Assembly: GCF_001281525.1 (NCBI RefSeq)
Contig: NZ_LGCI01000005.1
Span: 416,545-480,544, forward strand
Length of the DNA stretch: 64,000 bases
From: Lysinibacillus macroides
Lineage (GTDB): Bacteria > Bacillota > Bacilli > Bacillales_A > Planococcaceae
Direction: 5' to 3'
Position 1 is the stretch's first letter, and every line of letters starts with the position of its first letter. Below the pieces are notes generated by a model. It saw only the letters and a list, made by a program, of their open reading frames with translations. It made no database searches and was not told the origin of the DNA. This document shows, piece by piece, positions 18,570-28,409 of the stretch. The position numbers were made by a program, and so were the translations under genes.

Positions 18570-20603
18570 ATGAAGGTTCGCGATATCGGGGTTTTAGGTG
18601 CGGTTATTTTAATCGTTGCGATGCTCATCATCCCTCTTCCTCCATGGATATTAAGTTTCTTAATTGTCATTAATATTACGTTTGGCATAATTGTACTGCT
18701 AACAGCAATGAGTATGAAGGAGGCATTGGATTTTTCAATTTTTCCTTCAGTGATTTTACTGTTAACCTTGTTCCGATTAGGCTTAAGTGTTTCAACAACC
18801 CGTGCGATCTTAGCAAATGGTGATGCAGGGGCTGTAGTTGAAACCTTTGGTGACTTCGTAGTTGGAGGAAATATTCTTGTTGGTTTAGTTGTCTTCTTAA
18901 TTCTTGTGCTCATTCAGTTTATTGTTATTACAAAGGGTTCGGAGCGTGTGGCTGAGGTAGCAGCTCGTTTCACGCTTGATGCGATGCCTGGTAAACAAAT
19001 GAGTATTGACGCTGACTTAAATGCAGGGATTATTTCCGAAAAAGAAGCACGTGAACGACGTGAAAAAGTAGCAGGAGAAGCAGATTTCTATGGGGCGATG
19101 GATGGTGCTACAAAATTTGTAAAGGGAGATGCCATTGCCTCAATGGTAATGGTTATTATCAATTTACTATTCGGTATTATCATCGGTGTCGTGCAAATGG
19201 GTTTACCATTTGCCGAGGCAGCGACCCATTTTTCGAAGCTAACAGTAGGAGATGGTATTGTTTCTCAAATTCCTGCACTGCTGATTTCAACGGCAACAGG
19301 GATTGTCGTAACACGTGCTTCTTCTAAAGGAAGTCTTGGAGAGGATATCACAGGACAGTTATTTGCCCAAGCAAAATTGCTGTATGTAGCTGGTGGTACA
19401 ATTACATTATTAGGATTATTTACGCCTATTCCTAACTGGGTGACGCTCCCAATCGGTATTTCATTAATTGGGGGTGCCTATATGATGGAGCGGAAGAAAC
19501 CTGAGGATGAAGAGGACTTACTTGAAATTGAGGAAGAAGTGGCAACAGATGGTATGAAGAGCCCTGAAAACGTTGTGAATTTATTAAATGTGGACCCTAT
19601 CGAATTTGAATTTGGTTATGGATTAATTCCTTTAGTAGATGCTGCTCAAGGTGGAGATTTACTAGATCGTGTTATTATGATTCGTCGTCAGCTAGCATTA
19701 GAATTAGGAATAGTGATTCCAGTTGTTCGTATTCGTGATAATATTCAGCTTCAGCCTAATGAATATCGCATTAAAATTAAAGGAAATGAAATGGCACGAG
19801 GCGAGCTATTGCTGGATCATTATTTAGCAATGAGCCCAGGGGACGATGATTCGATTGAAGGCATTGATACAGTTGAGCCCTCATTTGGATTACCTGCTAA
19901 ATGGATTACAGAGCAAGTAAAAGAAGAGGCAGAAATGTTTGGCTATACAGTTGTAGACCCACCAAGTGTAGTATCAACACACTTAACAGAAGTGATCCGT
20001 GCAAATGCACACGAATTGCTAGGTCGTCAAGAAACAAAGCAACTAATCGACCATTTACGCGAAACACATTCAATTTTAGTCGAAGAACTAACACCTACAC
20101 CTTTATCTATAGGAGAAATCCAAAAGGTACTTGGCAAACTGCTACGAGAAAATGTTTCGGTACGTAACTTGCCAATTATTTTTGAAACATTGGCAGACTA
20201 TGCTAAGCTAACAAGTGATACAGATATTTTAACGGAATATGTGCGTCAGTCACTAGCACGCCAAATAACAGCGCAGTATGTTGGCGATAGCCCAGCGCTA
20301 AAGGTAATCACAGTGTCAGGAAAAGTAGAAAAAATGATTGCGGATAGTATTCAACAAACAGATCATGGTAACTACTTAGCAATGGACCCACAAGATTCAC
20401 AAACAATATTAGAAACGATTGCTGGAGAAGTAGAGCGCGTTTCCTTTATGGAACAATCCGCCATTATTTTATGCTCGCCAGCAGTACGTATGTACTTACG
20501 ACAGTTAACAGAACGTTATTTCCCGCAAATTCCAGTTCTCTCTTATAATGAATTGGATGCTTCGGTTGAAATTCAAAGTGTTGGGGTGGTGAATGTTCAA
20601 TGA
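18570..20603 (+). CDS. flhA: Flagellar export gate protein FlhA
   Basis: Major export gate component that docks cargo-chaperone complexes. 677 residues. The N-terminal half has about eight transmembrane helices, including the FHIPEP-type cytoplasmic loop region (RFTLDAMPGKQMSIDADLN). The C-terminal half is a large cytoplasmic domain from about residue 320 to the end. GTAGGAGG precedes the ATG. The stop overlaps the flhF start. Confidence 0.98.
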   Translation: MKVRDIGVLGAVILIVAMLIIPLPPWILSFLIVINITFGIIVLLTAMSMKEALDFSIFPSVILLLTLFRLGLSVSTTRAILANGDAGAVVETFGDFVVGGNILVGLVVFLILVLIQFIVITKGSERVAEVAARFTLDAMPGKQMSIDADLNAGIISEKEARERREKVAGEADFYGAMDGATKFVKGDAIASMVMVIINLLFGIIIGVVQMGLPFAEAATHFSKLTVGDGIVSQIPALLISTATGIVVTRASSKGSLGEDITGQLFAQAKLLYVAGGTITLLGLFTPIPNWVTLPIGISLIGGAYMMERKKPEDEEDLLEIEEEVATDGMKSPENVVNLLNVDPIEFEFGYGLIPLVDAAQGGDLLDRVIMIRRQLALELGIVIPVVRIRDNIQLQPNEYRIKIKGNEMARGELLLDHYLAMSPGDDDSIEGIDTVEPSFGLPAKWITEQVKEEAEMFGYTVVDPPSVVSTHLTEVIRANAHELLGRQETKQLIDHLRETHSILVEELTPTPLSIGEIQKVLGKLLRENVSVRNLPIIFETLADYAKLTSDTDILTEYVRQSLARQITAQYVGDSPALKVITVSGKVEKMIADSIQQTDHGNYLAMDPQDSQTILETIAGEVERVSFMEQSAIILCSPAVRMYLRQLTERYFPQIPVLSYNELDASVEIQSVGVVNVQ

Positions 20604-21787
20604 AAATGAAAAAATATTATGCATCTTCCATACCAGAAGCGATGAAGCAAGTGCGGGCAGAATTAGGTGAGGACGCTGTTATTTTAAACTCAAAAGTAAT
20701 CATAACAAAGAAATTTTTCGGTATGATTAAAAAGAAAAGCTTTGAAGTAGTTGCAGGGGTCGATACAATAGAACCAAATCATGTGGTGCCAACACCTGCA
20801 ATATTACCTGCAACAACAAAAGACAATGCAAGGTTACAAGAGATTACCAATGCTATTCAAGCCAAAATTCATCAGGACCAACCACAGCCGGTTACTGTAA
20901 ATGAGGACACTGGTATTTCTGAAGAATTGAGGAAGGAAATTGCAGATTTAAAATCTTTAATGCAATCGATGCATAAAAAGACTACCAAAGCTCAATATCC
21001 CGATGAACTCTTACCCTTCATTGAATACTTAAAACAGCAAGAGCTAAGTGAAGAGCTCATCACAACGATTGGTGATGAGCTTTTTATGTATTTCAGAGAA
21101 GCGTCAGAAATAAATTTTTCACAATGCAAATTGATCACGAAAAATTTATTGCGTAAAAAGTTAGAGAGCCTTCCAATTGGAGGGTTATCCTATGAACGGA
21201 AATATATTAATGTTTTAGGGCCAACAGGGGTTGGCAAGACAACGACGATCGCCAAAATGGCAGCGAGAGCTGTATTAGAAAAAAAGAAAAAAATAGGCTT
21301 TATTACAACAGATACTTACCGAATTGCTGCCATTGAGCAATTAAAAACATATGCAGGGCTGTTACAGGCCCCTGTGGAAATTGCTTATAATGCAACGGAC
21401 TTTGAACAAGCCATTCAAAAACTATCGTATTTAGATTTAGTGTTTATTGATACAGCTGGTCGAAATTATAAAGAAACAAAATATGTAGATGATCTCCAAC
21501 GTCTTATTAAATTTGATGATCAAGCAGAATCCTTTTTAGTGCTTGCGATGACTACGAAAGAAAAGGATATGGCGAACATTGTAGACCAATTTAAGCAGTT
21601 ACCAATTGAAAAATTCATTTTTACAAAAATTGATGAAACAAATTCTATTGGCACAATGATCAATTTAATGATTAAATATACTAAAGGACTTGCTTACTAT
21701 ACGAATGGTCAAGAAGTACCAGAAGATATTGAAGAAGCTGATTTAGAAGCAGTACTTAATTTGTTTTTTCAAGGTGAAGAAAAATGA
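20600..21787 (+). CDS. flhF: Flagellar placement GTPase FlhF
   Basis: SRP-type GTPase that helps set flagellar position. 395 residues. N-terminal region, then NG domain with P-loop GPTGVGKTT at 207-215, followed by TDTYRIAAIEQLKTYA and DTAGRNYKE. The Thr/Lys specificity motif is FTKIDETN. ATG 20600 overlaps the flhA stop. Works with FlhG encoded next. Confidence 0.96.
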   Translation: MKMKKYYASSIPEAMKQVRAELGEDAVILNSKVIITKKFFGMIKKKSFEVVAGVDTIEPNHVVPTPAILPATTKDNARLQEITNAIQAKIHQDQPQPVTVNEDTGISEELRKEIADLKSLMQSMHKKTTKAQYPDELLPFIEYLKQQELSEELITTIGDELFMYFREASEINFSQCKLITKNLLRKKLESLPIGGLSYERKYINVLGPTGVGKTTTIAKMAARAVLEKKKKIGFITTDTYRIAAIEQLKTYAGLLQAPVEIAYNATDFEQAIQKLSYLDLVFIDTAGRNYKETKYVDDLQRLIKFDDQAESFLVLAMTTKEKDMANIVDQFKQLPIEKFIFTKIDETNSIGTMINLMIKYTKGLAYYTNGQEVPEDIEEADLEAVLNLFFQGEEK

Positions 21788-22659
21788 GAGACCAAGCTGA
21801 AACATTACGCTTGAAAATGATGAGACGGCAAGGCGAATTAGGAAGAGCAATTGCAGTTGTAAGTGGCAAAGGTGGAGTTGGTAAAAGTAACTTCACCATG
21901 AATTTTGCTATAACCCTGGCTCAAAAAGGAAAAAAAGTTGCTATTGTAGATATGGATATTGGCATGGGGAATATCAATATTCTAATTGGAAAAAATGCTT
22001 CTTATAGTTTAAAAGATTACTTAGAAGGAAATAAGTTACTGGATGAGGTAATATTTGAAGGACCCCAAGAATTAAGGTATATTTCAGGTGGATCTGGTAT
22101 GACGAGCGTTCTGGATTGGTCAGAAATTATGTTTGAGCGACTTATCCATGCCTTTGAACAGCTTCAAAAGAACTATGATTATATTTTATTTGATATGGGA
22201 GCTGGTGCAACAAATTGGTCGTTAGATGTACTGACATCGATTGATGAAATTATCGTTATTTCAACGGCAGAGCCAACTTCTATAACAGATGCGTATTCCA
22301 TGATGAAGTATATTCATGTAAGAGATTCAGAGAAGCAATTTTATATTCTCTGTAACCGTGCTTTTAGCAAAGAAGAAGGCATCGAAACAAATGAACGTTT
22401 AAAGCTTACCATGAAGCGCTTTTTGGATAAAGATGTTACCATTCTAGGCTCTTTACCTGAAGATCCTGTTGTGCGTAAGGCTGTACGTGAGCAAGTACCG
22501 TTTTCACTTGCTCATCCAGATGCACTGATTTCAAAAACATTACAGCTAATAGTCGTTCGTTTCATGGAATATCGTGCAGAAGAAATTCATGCACATGACC
22601 AGACAACAAAGAAATTTTTAACAAAATTAAGAAGTATTTTTTCGAAAGGGCGTGATTAA
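21784..22659 (+). CDS. flhG: Flagellar number regulator FlhG (MinD-like ATPase)
   Basis: MinD/ParA family ATPase that stimulates FlhF and interacts with FliM/FliY. 291 residues. Deviant Walker A KGGVGKS at about 29-35, Walker B IVDMDIGMGNINIL, and LFDMGAGATNWS. The basic N-terminus with several Arg and Gln fits the FlhF-activating DQAxxLR motif (RDQAETLRLKMM). ATG overlaps the flhF stop. Confidence 0.95.
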   Translation: MRDQAETLRLKMMRRQGELGRAIAVVSGKGGVGKSNFTMNFAITLAQKGKKVAIVDMDIGMGNINILIGKNASYSLKDYLEGNKLLDEVIFEGPQELRYISGGSGMTSVLDWSEIMFERLIHAFEQLQKNYDYILFDMGAGATNWSLDVLTSIDEIIVISTAEPTSITDAYSMMKYIHVRDSEKQFYILCNRAFSKEEGIETNERLKLTMKRFLDKDVTILGSLPEDPVVRKAVREQVPFSLAHPDALISKTLQLIVVRFMEYRAEEIHAHDQTTKKFLTKLRSIFSKGRD

Positions 22660-23814
22660 TTGGACTTTTTACATAAAAGCAAGCTATTAGTCGTGGATGA
22701 TTCTGCTTTTATGAGAAAGCTAATTAGCGACTTTTTTGTAGGCAGCTCGAAAGTGGAAGTAGTTGGTACAGCTCGAAATGGAAAAGATGCAATTAAAAAA
22801 ATTCAATCCTTGAAACCAACAGTTGTAACAATGGATATTGAGATGCCTGAAATGAACGGGCTAGACGCTTTAAAAGAAATTATGAGACAATGCCCAGTTC
22901 CTGTAGTAATGCTCTCCAGCACCACGCAACATGGGACAGAAAACGCCATCGTAGCAATTGAAAATGGAGCAGTCGATTTTGTCGCTAAACCAAGCGGAAC
23001 AATCTCTCTTGATTTACATAAAATTCAAAGTGAACTTGTGTATAAAGTAGAGCAAGCAGCGATGGTGCCAATTTCTAAATTGAAAAAACTTTCTACTAGT
23101 AAACACCAACAAGAATCAGTGACAAGAGCGAGTACTGTAATGAAAGAATCCCAGCAGCATCAACGAATGCCAACTCCTATAAATACAATAGCTGTTAAAG
23201 TAGAAGCAGCCAGGCCACAGGGAGAATGGAGTAAAGCAGGAAAGAAAATTGTGTTAATTGGCACATCAACAGGAGGACCTCGTGCACTGCAGGAGGTTAT
23301 TACTAAAATTCCAAAGTCTATTCAAGCGCCTATTTTAATTGTTCAACATATGCCAGCAGGATTTACTAAATCACTCGCTACTCGCCTAGATCAGCTAAGT
23401 GAAATTGTTGTAAAAGAGGCTGAACAAGGCGATATTTTGCAAAATGGCATAGCCTATATTGCACCTGGTGGCTATCATTTAAAACTTAGAAAAGTAGGAA
23501 CGACATTTTGCATTGTCCTTGATAATCAGGAAGCCCCTAGAGCTGGTCATCGACCTTCTGTAGATGTTATGTTTGAAGATGTTAGTCAATATAGTGATTT
23601 TGATAAAATAGCGGTAATCATGACAGGGATGGGGCATGATGGCTCTAACGGACTAAAGGTATTAAAAAATACTGGAAATGTCATAGCTATTGCTGAATCA
23701 GCAGGAACTTGCATTGTATATGGTATGCCAAAAGCAGCAGTAGAGACGCAACTTGTTGATGAAGTTGCAGATGTAGATGATATTGCACAAACGATAATGA
23801 AATATTTGCCTTAA
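22660..23814 (+). CDS. cheB: Chemotaxis protein-glutamate methylesterase CheB
   Basis: Removes methyl groups from, and deamidates, chemoreceptors. 384 residues. Receiver domain with DD at 13-14 and phosphoacceptor Asp59 (VTMDIEMPEMNG). A linker is followed by the CheB catalytic domain: Ser in GTSTGGPRAL, His in VQHMPAGFT, Asp in MTGMGHDGSNG. The start is TTG 22660, directly after the flhG stop, with GAAAGGG upstream. Confidence 0.96.
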   Translation: MDFLHKSKLLVVDDSAFMRKLISDFFVGSSKVEVVGTARNGKDAIKKIQSLKPTVVTMDIEMPEMNGLDALKEIMRQCPVPVVMLSSTTQHGTENAIVAIENGAVDFVAKPSGTISLDLHKIQSELVYKVEQAAMVPISKLKKLSTSKHQQESVTRASTVMKESQQHQRMPTPINTIAVKVEAARPQGEWSKAGKKIVLIGTSTGGPRALQEVITKIPKSIQAPILIVQHMPAGFTKSLATRLDQLSEIVVKEAEQGDILQNGIAYIAPGGYHLKLRKVGTTFCIVLDNQEAPRAGHRPSVDVMFEDVSQYSDFDKIAVIMTGMGHDGSNGLKVLKNTGNVIAIAESAGTCIVYGMPKAAVETQLVDEVADVDDIAQTIMKYLP

Positions 23815-23829
23815 AAGGGGTGTCCTCTT

Positions 23830-25899
23830 ATGGAAGTCAATCAATATTTAGAGATGTTTATTGAAGAAAGTAAAGAGCATTTACAAGCATGTAGTGAGCA
23901 TTTATTAGAATTAGAAAAAAGCCCAGATGATTTGGCAATTGTAGGAGAAATCTTCCGTTCAGCACATACATTAAAAGGTATGTCTGCCACAATGGGCTTT
24001 GAAGATTTAGCAGATTTAACACATAAAATGGAAAATGTGTTAGATGCAATTCGTAATGAGAAAATTCATGTAACGCCTGAAATTTTAGATGTTGTCTTTG
24101 AATCTGTTGATCATTTAGAAGAAATGGTGATGGACATTGCAAGCGGTGGAGATGGCAAGCGAGATGTATCTTCAACAGTGGCACAGCTTAAACGGATAGA
24201 ATTAGGTGAGGAAGCCATAGTGGTGCCGGAAGTGGCGGCAACGGAAGTTGTTGAGCCAGCAGTAGAAAGCGCATTAGAGTATGATAGCTTTGAACAAACG
24301 GTGATTAGCCAATCTTCTGAACAAGGCTTCCACGCATATGAGATTTCAGTAAAATTACGTGATGATTGTCTACTGAAGGCTGCACGAGTATTTATGGTAT
24401 TTGAGATTTTAGAAAAAGATGGGGATGTTATTAAAGCAAGTCCATCTGTTGAAAAGCTTGAGGATGAACAATTTGATCAACAGTTTTATGTGGCATTTGT
24501 GACAAAAGAATCGGCTGAGGATATGCAGAAAAAGTTAATGAAAGTTTCTGAGGTTGAGGAAGTAGCCGTGACATTGATTAATCAAAAGGCATTTAGTGAA
24601 AAAGAGTATGAGCCGCAGCAAGAAGTAGCTGTGACAGTAGCGGAGGTGGCTACACCAGCTGCTGCACCACCACAAGCTGAACCAGTAGTGAAACCTAAAA
24701 AGGCAGCATCTTCTGCAAAGGCTGATAAAAGTCAACATGCGCCTGTTGGCAATAAAACGATTCGTGTCAATATTGAGCGTCTCGATATTTTAATGAACCT
24801 ATTTGAGGAACTAGTGATTGATCGTGGTCGATTGCAATCGATCTCAACAGAAGTCAACCATGGTGAGCTTAATGAAACGGTAGAGCGTATGAGTCGTGTT
24901 ATGGGCGATCTGCAAACAATTATATTAACGATGCGAATGGTTCCAGTTGAAACAGTGTTCAATCGTTTCCCGAAAATGATTCGTCAGCTATCACGTGACT
25001 TAAATAAGAAAATTAATCTTGAAATTATCGGTGCTGAAACAGAGCTTGACCGCACAGTTATTGATGAGATTGGCGATCCACTTGTCCACTTAATCCGTAA
25101 CTCTGTAGATCATGGTATTGAGAACCCAACTGCTCGTCGTGCAAAAGGTAAACCTGAAGAGGGAACGGTTGTCCTGCGTGCTTACCATAGTGGGAACTAT
25201 GTCTTTATTGAAATTGAAGATGATGGTGCGGGTATTAATCGTGAAAAGGTATTAGCAAAAGCTATTGCTAAAGGCGTTGTCACACTCGAACAATCCTACG
25301 CAATGTCTGATAGGCAAATTAATGAGCTAATTTTAGCTTCAGGCTTCTCAACAGCAGATGTTATTTCTGATGTGTCAGGTCGAGGTGTAGGGTTAGACGT
25401 TGTAAAAACAACAATTGAATCACTGGGTGGTAATATTTCCATTGAATCTACACAAGATGTAGGCTCAAAATTCTCTATTCAATTACCGTTGACATTATCA
25501 ATTATTTCAGTAATGCTTGTGGAGATTGAAAAGGAGATTTATGCAATTCCACTATCATCTATTATTGAAACATCTATTATCCGTTCATCAGAGATTATGA
25601 ATGCACATAATCAAAAAGTAATCGACTTCCGTGGTAAGGTTGTGCCATTGGTATTCTTAGAGGAAATCTTTGAAGTGCCTCGTAAAGAGCAGCAAGATGA
25701 GGAATTCCACTCTGTAGTAATCGTTCGTAAAGGTGAAAAACTTGCTGGTTTAGTGGTAGATTCCTTCATTGGTCAACAAGAAATAGTCTTGAAATCACTA
25801 GGGAATTACTTAACAAATATCTTTGCTATTTCAGGTGCAACAATTTTAGGTAATGGGAAAGTAGCCTTAATTGTCGATTGCAACGCACTAATTAAATAA
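23830..25899 (+). CDS. cheA: Chemotaxis histidine kinase CheA
   Basis: Kinase that phosphorylates CheY and CheB in response to receptors. 689 residues. Hpt domain with phosphorylated His46 (FRSAHTLKGMSA), a CheY/CheB-binding P2 region (about 160-255), and a Pro/Ala/Lys linker. The dimerisation domain follows (LFEELVIDRGRLQ). The ATPase domain has N-box HLIRNSVDHGIE and DDGAGI. The CheW-like domain is at about 547-685. Confidence 0.98.
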   Translation: MEVNQYLEMFIEESKEHLQACSEHLLELEKSPDDLAIVGEIFRSAHTLKGMSATMGFEDLADLTHKMENVLDAIRNEKIHVTPEILDVVFESVDHLEEMVMDIASGGDGKRDVSSTVAQLKRIELGEEAIVVPEVAATEVVEPAVESALEYDSFEQTVISQSSEQGFHAYEISVKLRDDCLLKAARVFMVFEILEKDGDVIKASPSVEKLEDEQFDQQFYVAFVTKESAEDMQKKLMKVSEVEEVAVTLINQKAFSEKEYEPQQEVAVTVAEVATPAAAPPQAEPVVKPKKAASSAKADKSQHAPVGNKTIRVNIERLDILMNLFEELVIDRGRLQSISTEVNHGELNETVERMSRVMGDLQTIILTMRMVPVETVFNRFPKMIRQLSRDLNKKINLEIIGAETELDRTVIDEIGDPLVHLIRNSVDHGIENPTARRAKGKPEEGTVVLRAYHSGNYVFIEIEDDGAGINREKVLAKAIAKGVVTLEQSYAMSDRQINELILASGFSTADVISDVSGRGVGLDVVKTTIESLGGNISIESTQDVGSKFSIQLPLTLSIISVMLVEIEKEIYAIPLSSIIETSIIRSSEIMNAHNQKVIDFRGKVVPLVFLEEIFEVPRKEQQDEEFHSVVIVRKGEKLAGLVVDSFIGQQEIVLKSLGNYLTNIFAISGATILGNGKVALIVDCNALIK

Positions 25900-25925
25900 G
25901 GTGAATGAATAGAGAGGTGTAAAGT

Positions 25926-26372
25926 ATGACAAATGCAGTGGAACAAGAAAGTATTAAAGTTATTGTTTTTCAATTAGCAGATAAAGAATATGCTATTCCT
26001 GTATCTCATGTACAAGGAATTGAAAAATTAATGCATATTACACGTGTACCAAAAACAGTGAATTATGTGAAGGGTGTTATTAATCTACGTGGTGTCGTAA
26101 CACCGATTGTTGATTTACGTGAACGCTTTGAATTACCGATCTCTAAACATGAGGAAACAACACGCATTATCATTATTTCATTAGAAGATATGGAAGTGGG
26201 CTTTGTTGTGGATTCTGCCAATGATGTAATTGATATTCCTGCAAATGCTATTGAGCCGCAGCCAGAGGTGGTTGGCTCATTGGAGGAGGAATTTATTTCA
26301 GGTGTGGCAAAAGTAGGGAAGCGGTTATTAATTTTATTACATTTAGAGAAAGTATTAAATCCACTAAAGTAG
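25926..26372 (+). CDS. cheW: Chemotaxis coupling protein CheW
   Basis: Adaptor coupling receptors to CheA. 148 residues, a single CheW domain with VIVFQLADKEYAIPVSHVQG, VKGVINLRGVVTPIVDLR and the C-terminal ISGVAKVGKRLLILLHLEKV. A GAGAGGTG Shine-Dalgarno precedes the ATG. Located between cheA and cheC. Confidence 0.97.
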   Translation: MTNAVEQESIKVIVFQLADKEYAIPVSHVQGIEKLMHITRVPKTVNYVKGVINLRGVVTPIVDLRERFELPISKHEETTRIIIISLEDMEVGFVVDSANDVIDIPANAIEPQPEVVGSLEEEFISGVAKVGKRLLILLHLEKVLNPLK

Positions 26373-26381
26373 GGATCAATA

Positions 26382-27014
26382 ATGACATTTAATCAAAAAA
26401 TTACATCACTACATTTAGATGTATTGAAGGAAATTGGAAACATTGGTGCTGCGCATGCCGCGACAGCACTTTCCAATTTACTTGGGAAAAAAATTGATAT
26501 GCGTGTCCCAAAGGTAGAGATGGTCTCCTTCCATGATATGATGGAGCTTGCTGGCGGATCAGAAAATGTTGTTGTTGGTATCTACCTTCGCATTGAAGGC
26601 GATGCAGAAGGTAGCATGTTCTTCATCCTACCTATTGAGCAAGCAAACCGCTTTATTCGTCGCTTGCTCTATGATGAGACATTTGATTTTAAAAAACGAC
26701 CTGTTTCTGAGCTAGGCTTATCGGCGATGCAGGAGATGGGGAATATTTTATCAGGCTCCTATTTATCGGCCTTATCTGATTTTACGAATTTAAAAATTTA
26801 CCCGACTGTGCCTGGATTAAGCGTTGATATGTTTGGTGCGATTATTAGTATCGGTTTAATTGAATTATCACACGTCAGTGATAATGTGATTGTCATAAAT
26901 ACATCCATTTTTGAAGAAGGTGTGGAGGACCACGAAACAGTAAGGGGTCATTTCTTCTTGCTACCAGATCCAGATTCTTTTGATGCTATTTTTAAAGCAT
27001 TAGGAGTTTCATAA
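26382..27014 (+). CDS. cheC: CheY-P phosphatase CheC
   Basis: Dephosphorylates CheY-P and partners with CheD in adaptation. 210 residues. The two family active-site helices are seen: LKEIGNIGAAHAATALSNLL and LSAMQEMGNILSGSYLSAL, each with the Glu/Asn pair. The stop overlaps the start of cheD, consistent with their joint function. Confidence 0.97.
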   Translation: MTFNQKITSLHLDVLKEIGNIGAAHAATALSNLLGKKIDMRVPKVEMVSFHDMMELAGGSENVVVGIYLRIEGDAEGSMFFILPIEQANRFIRRLLYDETFDFKKRPVSELGLSAMQEMGNILSGSYLSALSDFTNLKIYPTVPGLSVDMFGAIISIGLIELSHVSDNVIVINTSIFEEGVEDHETVRGHFFLLPDPDSFDAIFKALGVS

Positions 27015-27517
27015 TGATGCTAAATAGTAGTGGGCAAGTGATTAAAGTGGGAATTGCACAAATGGATGTAGTAAAGCTGCCAAACACAATTCGAACTTCA
27101 GGTCTTGGCTCCTGTGTTGGCGTTATTTTATATGATGAGTCAAAGAAAATTGCTGGTTTAATCCATGTAATGTTACCAGATTCTAGCTTAGGAAGAACGG
27201 AGTCACTGAATGTAGCAAAATTTGCTGATACAAGTATTGCAGCAATGATAGATCTATTAAGATTAGAAGGTGTTCAAAAATTTAAATTAAAGGCGAAAAT
27301 TGCAGGTGGCGCACAGATGTTCCAGTTTACTTCCGATAAGGATTCAATGCGTATTGGTCCCCGCAATGTAGAAGCTGTCAAGAATGAATTGAAGCGACAT
27401 GGCATTCCTTTAGTGGCTGAGGATACTGGTGGAAATAGTGGCCGAACGATTGAATTTAATCCTGAAACATCAATCTTACACATTCGAACGGTTAACCAAG
27501 GAGTGAGCGAAATCTAA
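27014..27517 (+). CDS. cheD: Chemoreceptor glutamine deamidase CheD
   Basis: Deamidates receptor Gln residues and activates CheC. 167 residues. The catalytic Cys/His motif is visible: GLGSCVGVILYDE followed by GLIHVMLP, with the Thr and Gly residues around SGRTIEFNPE. ATG 27014 overlaps the cheC TAA; a second ATG follows at 27017. Confidence 0.96.
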   Translation: MMLNSSGQVIKVGIAQMDVVKLPNTIRTSGLGSCVGVILYDESKKIAGLIHVMLPDSSLGRTESLNVAKFADTSIAAMIDLLRLEGVQKFKLKAKIAGGAQMFQFTSDKDSMRIGPRNVEAVKNELKRHGIPLVAEDTGGNSGRTIEFNPETSILHIRTVNQGVSEI

Positions 27518-27885
27518 TGTTTGGTTCTATATTTTACAACCTTTGGGGAGCGCTAATTGCCTTTTCTATTTATTTTTTTAGTACCTTTCAAAAACCGCAT
27601 ACACCTCTTCGTATTATTATCAGCTCCTTTGTTGCAGCCATCATTGCGTTTATCGCTATGTATATAGTACGTTTTTTAATAGCCTATATACTGTATACAC
27701 CTGAGGATAATGAAGAAGCAATTGAGGATGAACAAGATGAAGGAAAAGAGCGTCTTGAAGAGCAAAATCAAGAAACACCAGTAGCTCAGTCAACGGTGGA
27801 ATTTCAAGATGAGAATTCAGAAGAAATTGCACAAGTCGTACGCACAATGATGAATCGAGAAGAAGAGGAACAGGTAAATGTATAA
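27517..27885 (+). CDS. Small membrane protein with acidic tail, unknown function
   Basis: 122 residues. Two hydrophobic segments at about 6-23 and 33-60 are followed by a very acidic Glu/Gln-rich cytoplasmic tail, ending EEEEQVNV. The ATG overlaps the cheD stop (TAATG), so it is translated as part of the che genes. I recognise no family. In Bacillus subtilis sigD follows cheD directly (from memory), so this is an extra gene at that place. Last gene before the operon terminator. Confidence 0.75.
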   Translation: MFGSIFYNLWGALIAFSIYFFSTFQKPHTPLRIIISSFVAAIIAFIAMYIVRFLIAYILYTPEDNEEAIEDEQDEGKERLEEQNQETPVAQSTVEFQDENSEEIAQVVRTMMNREEEEQVNV

Positions 27886-27891
27886 AATAGT

Positions 27892-27916
27892 GAGTCGCCT
27901 AGAGCGGCTCTTTTTT
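27892..27916 (+). terminator. Rho-independent terminator closing the fla/che operon
   Basis: GAGTCGC (27892-27898), loop CTAGA, GCGGCTC (27904-27910), then TTTTTT. A 7-bp stem with one G-T pair. It lies between the che genes and sigD. Confidence 0.85.
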
Positions 27917-28061
27917 AGTGATTGGCAAAGAAATCAGTGGTGTCTATATTTTTTCCATACAGTTGATGCTAAAACAAATGGATTTTCAGCGTATGCTTTT
28001 GTCATGTAACTTTCATCGCAAATAGCTATTCGTCAACTGACCATGGCTTATATAAAATTTG

Positions 28062-28067
28062 TATAAT
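28062..28067 (+). promoter_or_regulatory. Candidate -10 box for a sigD transcript
   Basis: An exact TATAAT in TTTGTATAATAAAC, 146 bp after the operon terminator. The -35 is weak (TGACCA, 18 bp upstream). It would give a leader of about 335 nt before sigD. Confidence 0.4.
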
Positions 28068-28107
28068 AAACATGTTTGATAATAGACAAATAATACGGAG
28101 GAATATT

Positions 28108-28160
28108 ATGGAGGCGAGGAGAAACAAATGAAATTACAATGGATTCTTGTTATAATATAG
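28108..28160 (+). other. Two tiny overlapping ORFs in the sigD leader
   Basis: A perfect GGAGG (28097-28101) stands 6 bases before ATG 28108, encoding MEARRNK. Its TGA overlaps ATG 28128, encoding MKLQWILVII, with a second Shine-Dalgarno-like GAGGCGAGGAG in front. They could be leader peptides or the 5' remnant of a lost gene. No function is claimed. Confidence 0.3.
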
Positions 28161-28409
28161 AAAAGATAATAATAGCTTGTGATTTTTTAACAATTCTAAT
28201 ATTAATAATTAAAATGACCTTAATGAGATTTTTGTCAAACATGGAGATTCATCATTAGCGTAACAGAAAACAACTTTGTGTTTGGCAAGGATGCTTTTAT
28301 ACATAATCAAAAAGAACAACCAAGAAATCCTTATGAATGAGAAGTTTTGTAACGTGAGTAGTTCGTGGTACATAGACATGTAAAGGCGTTTATTAGAGAG
28401 GTGGATTTC

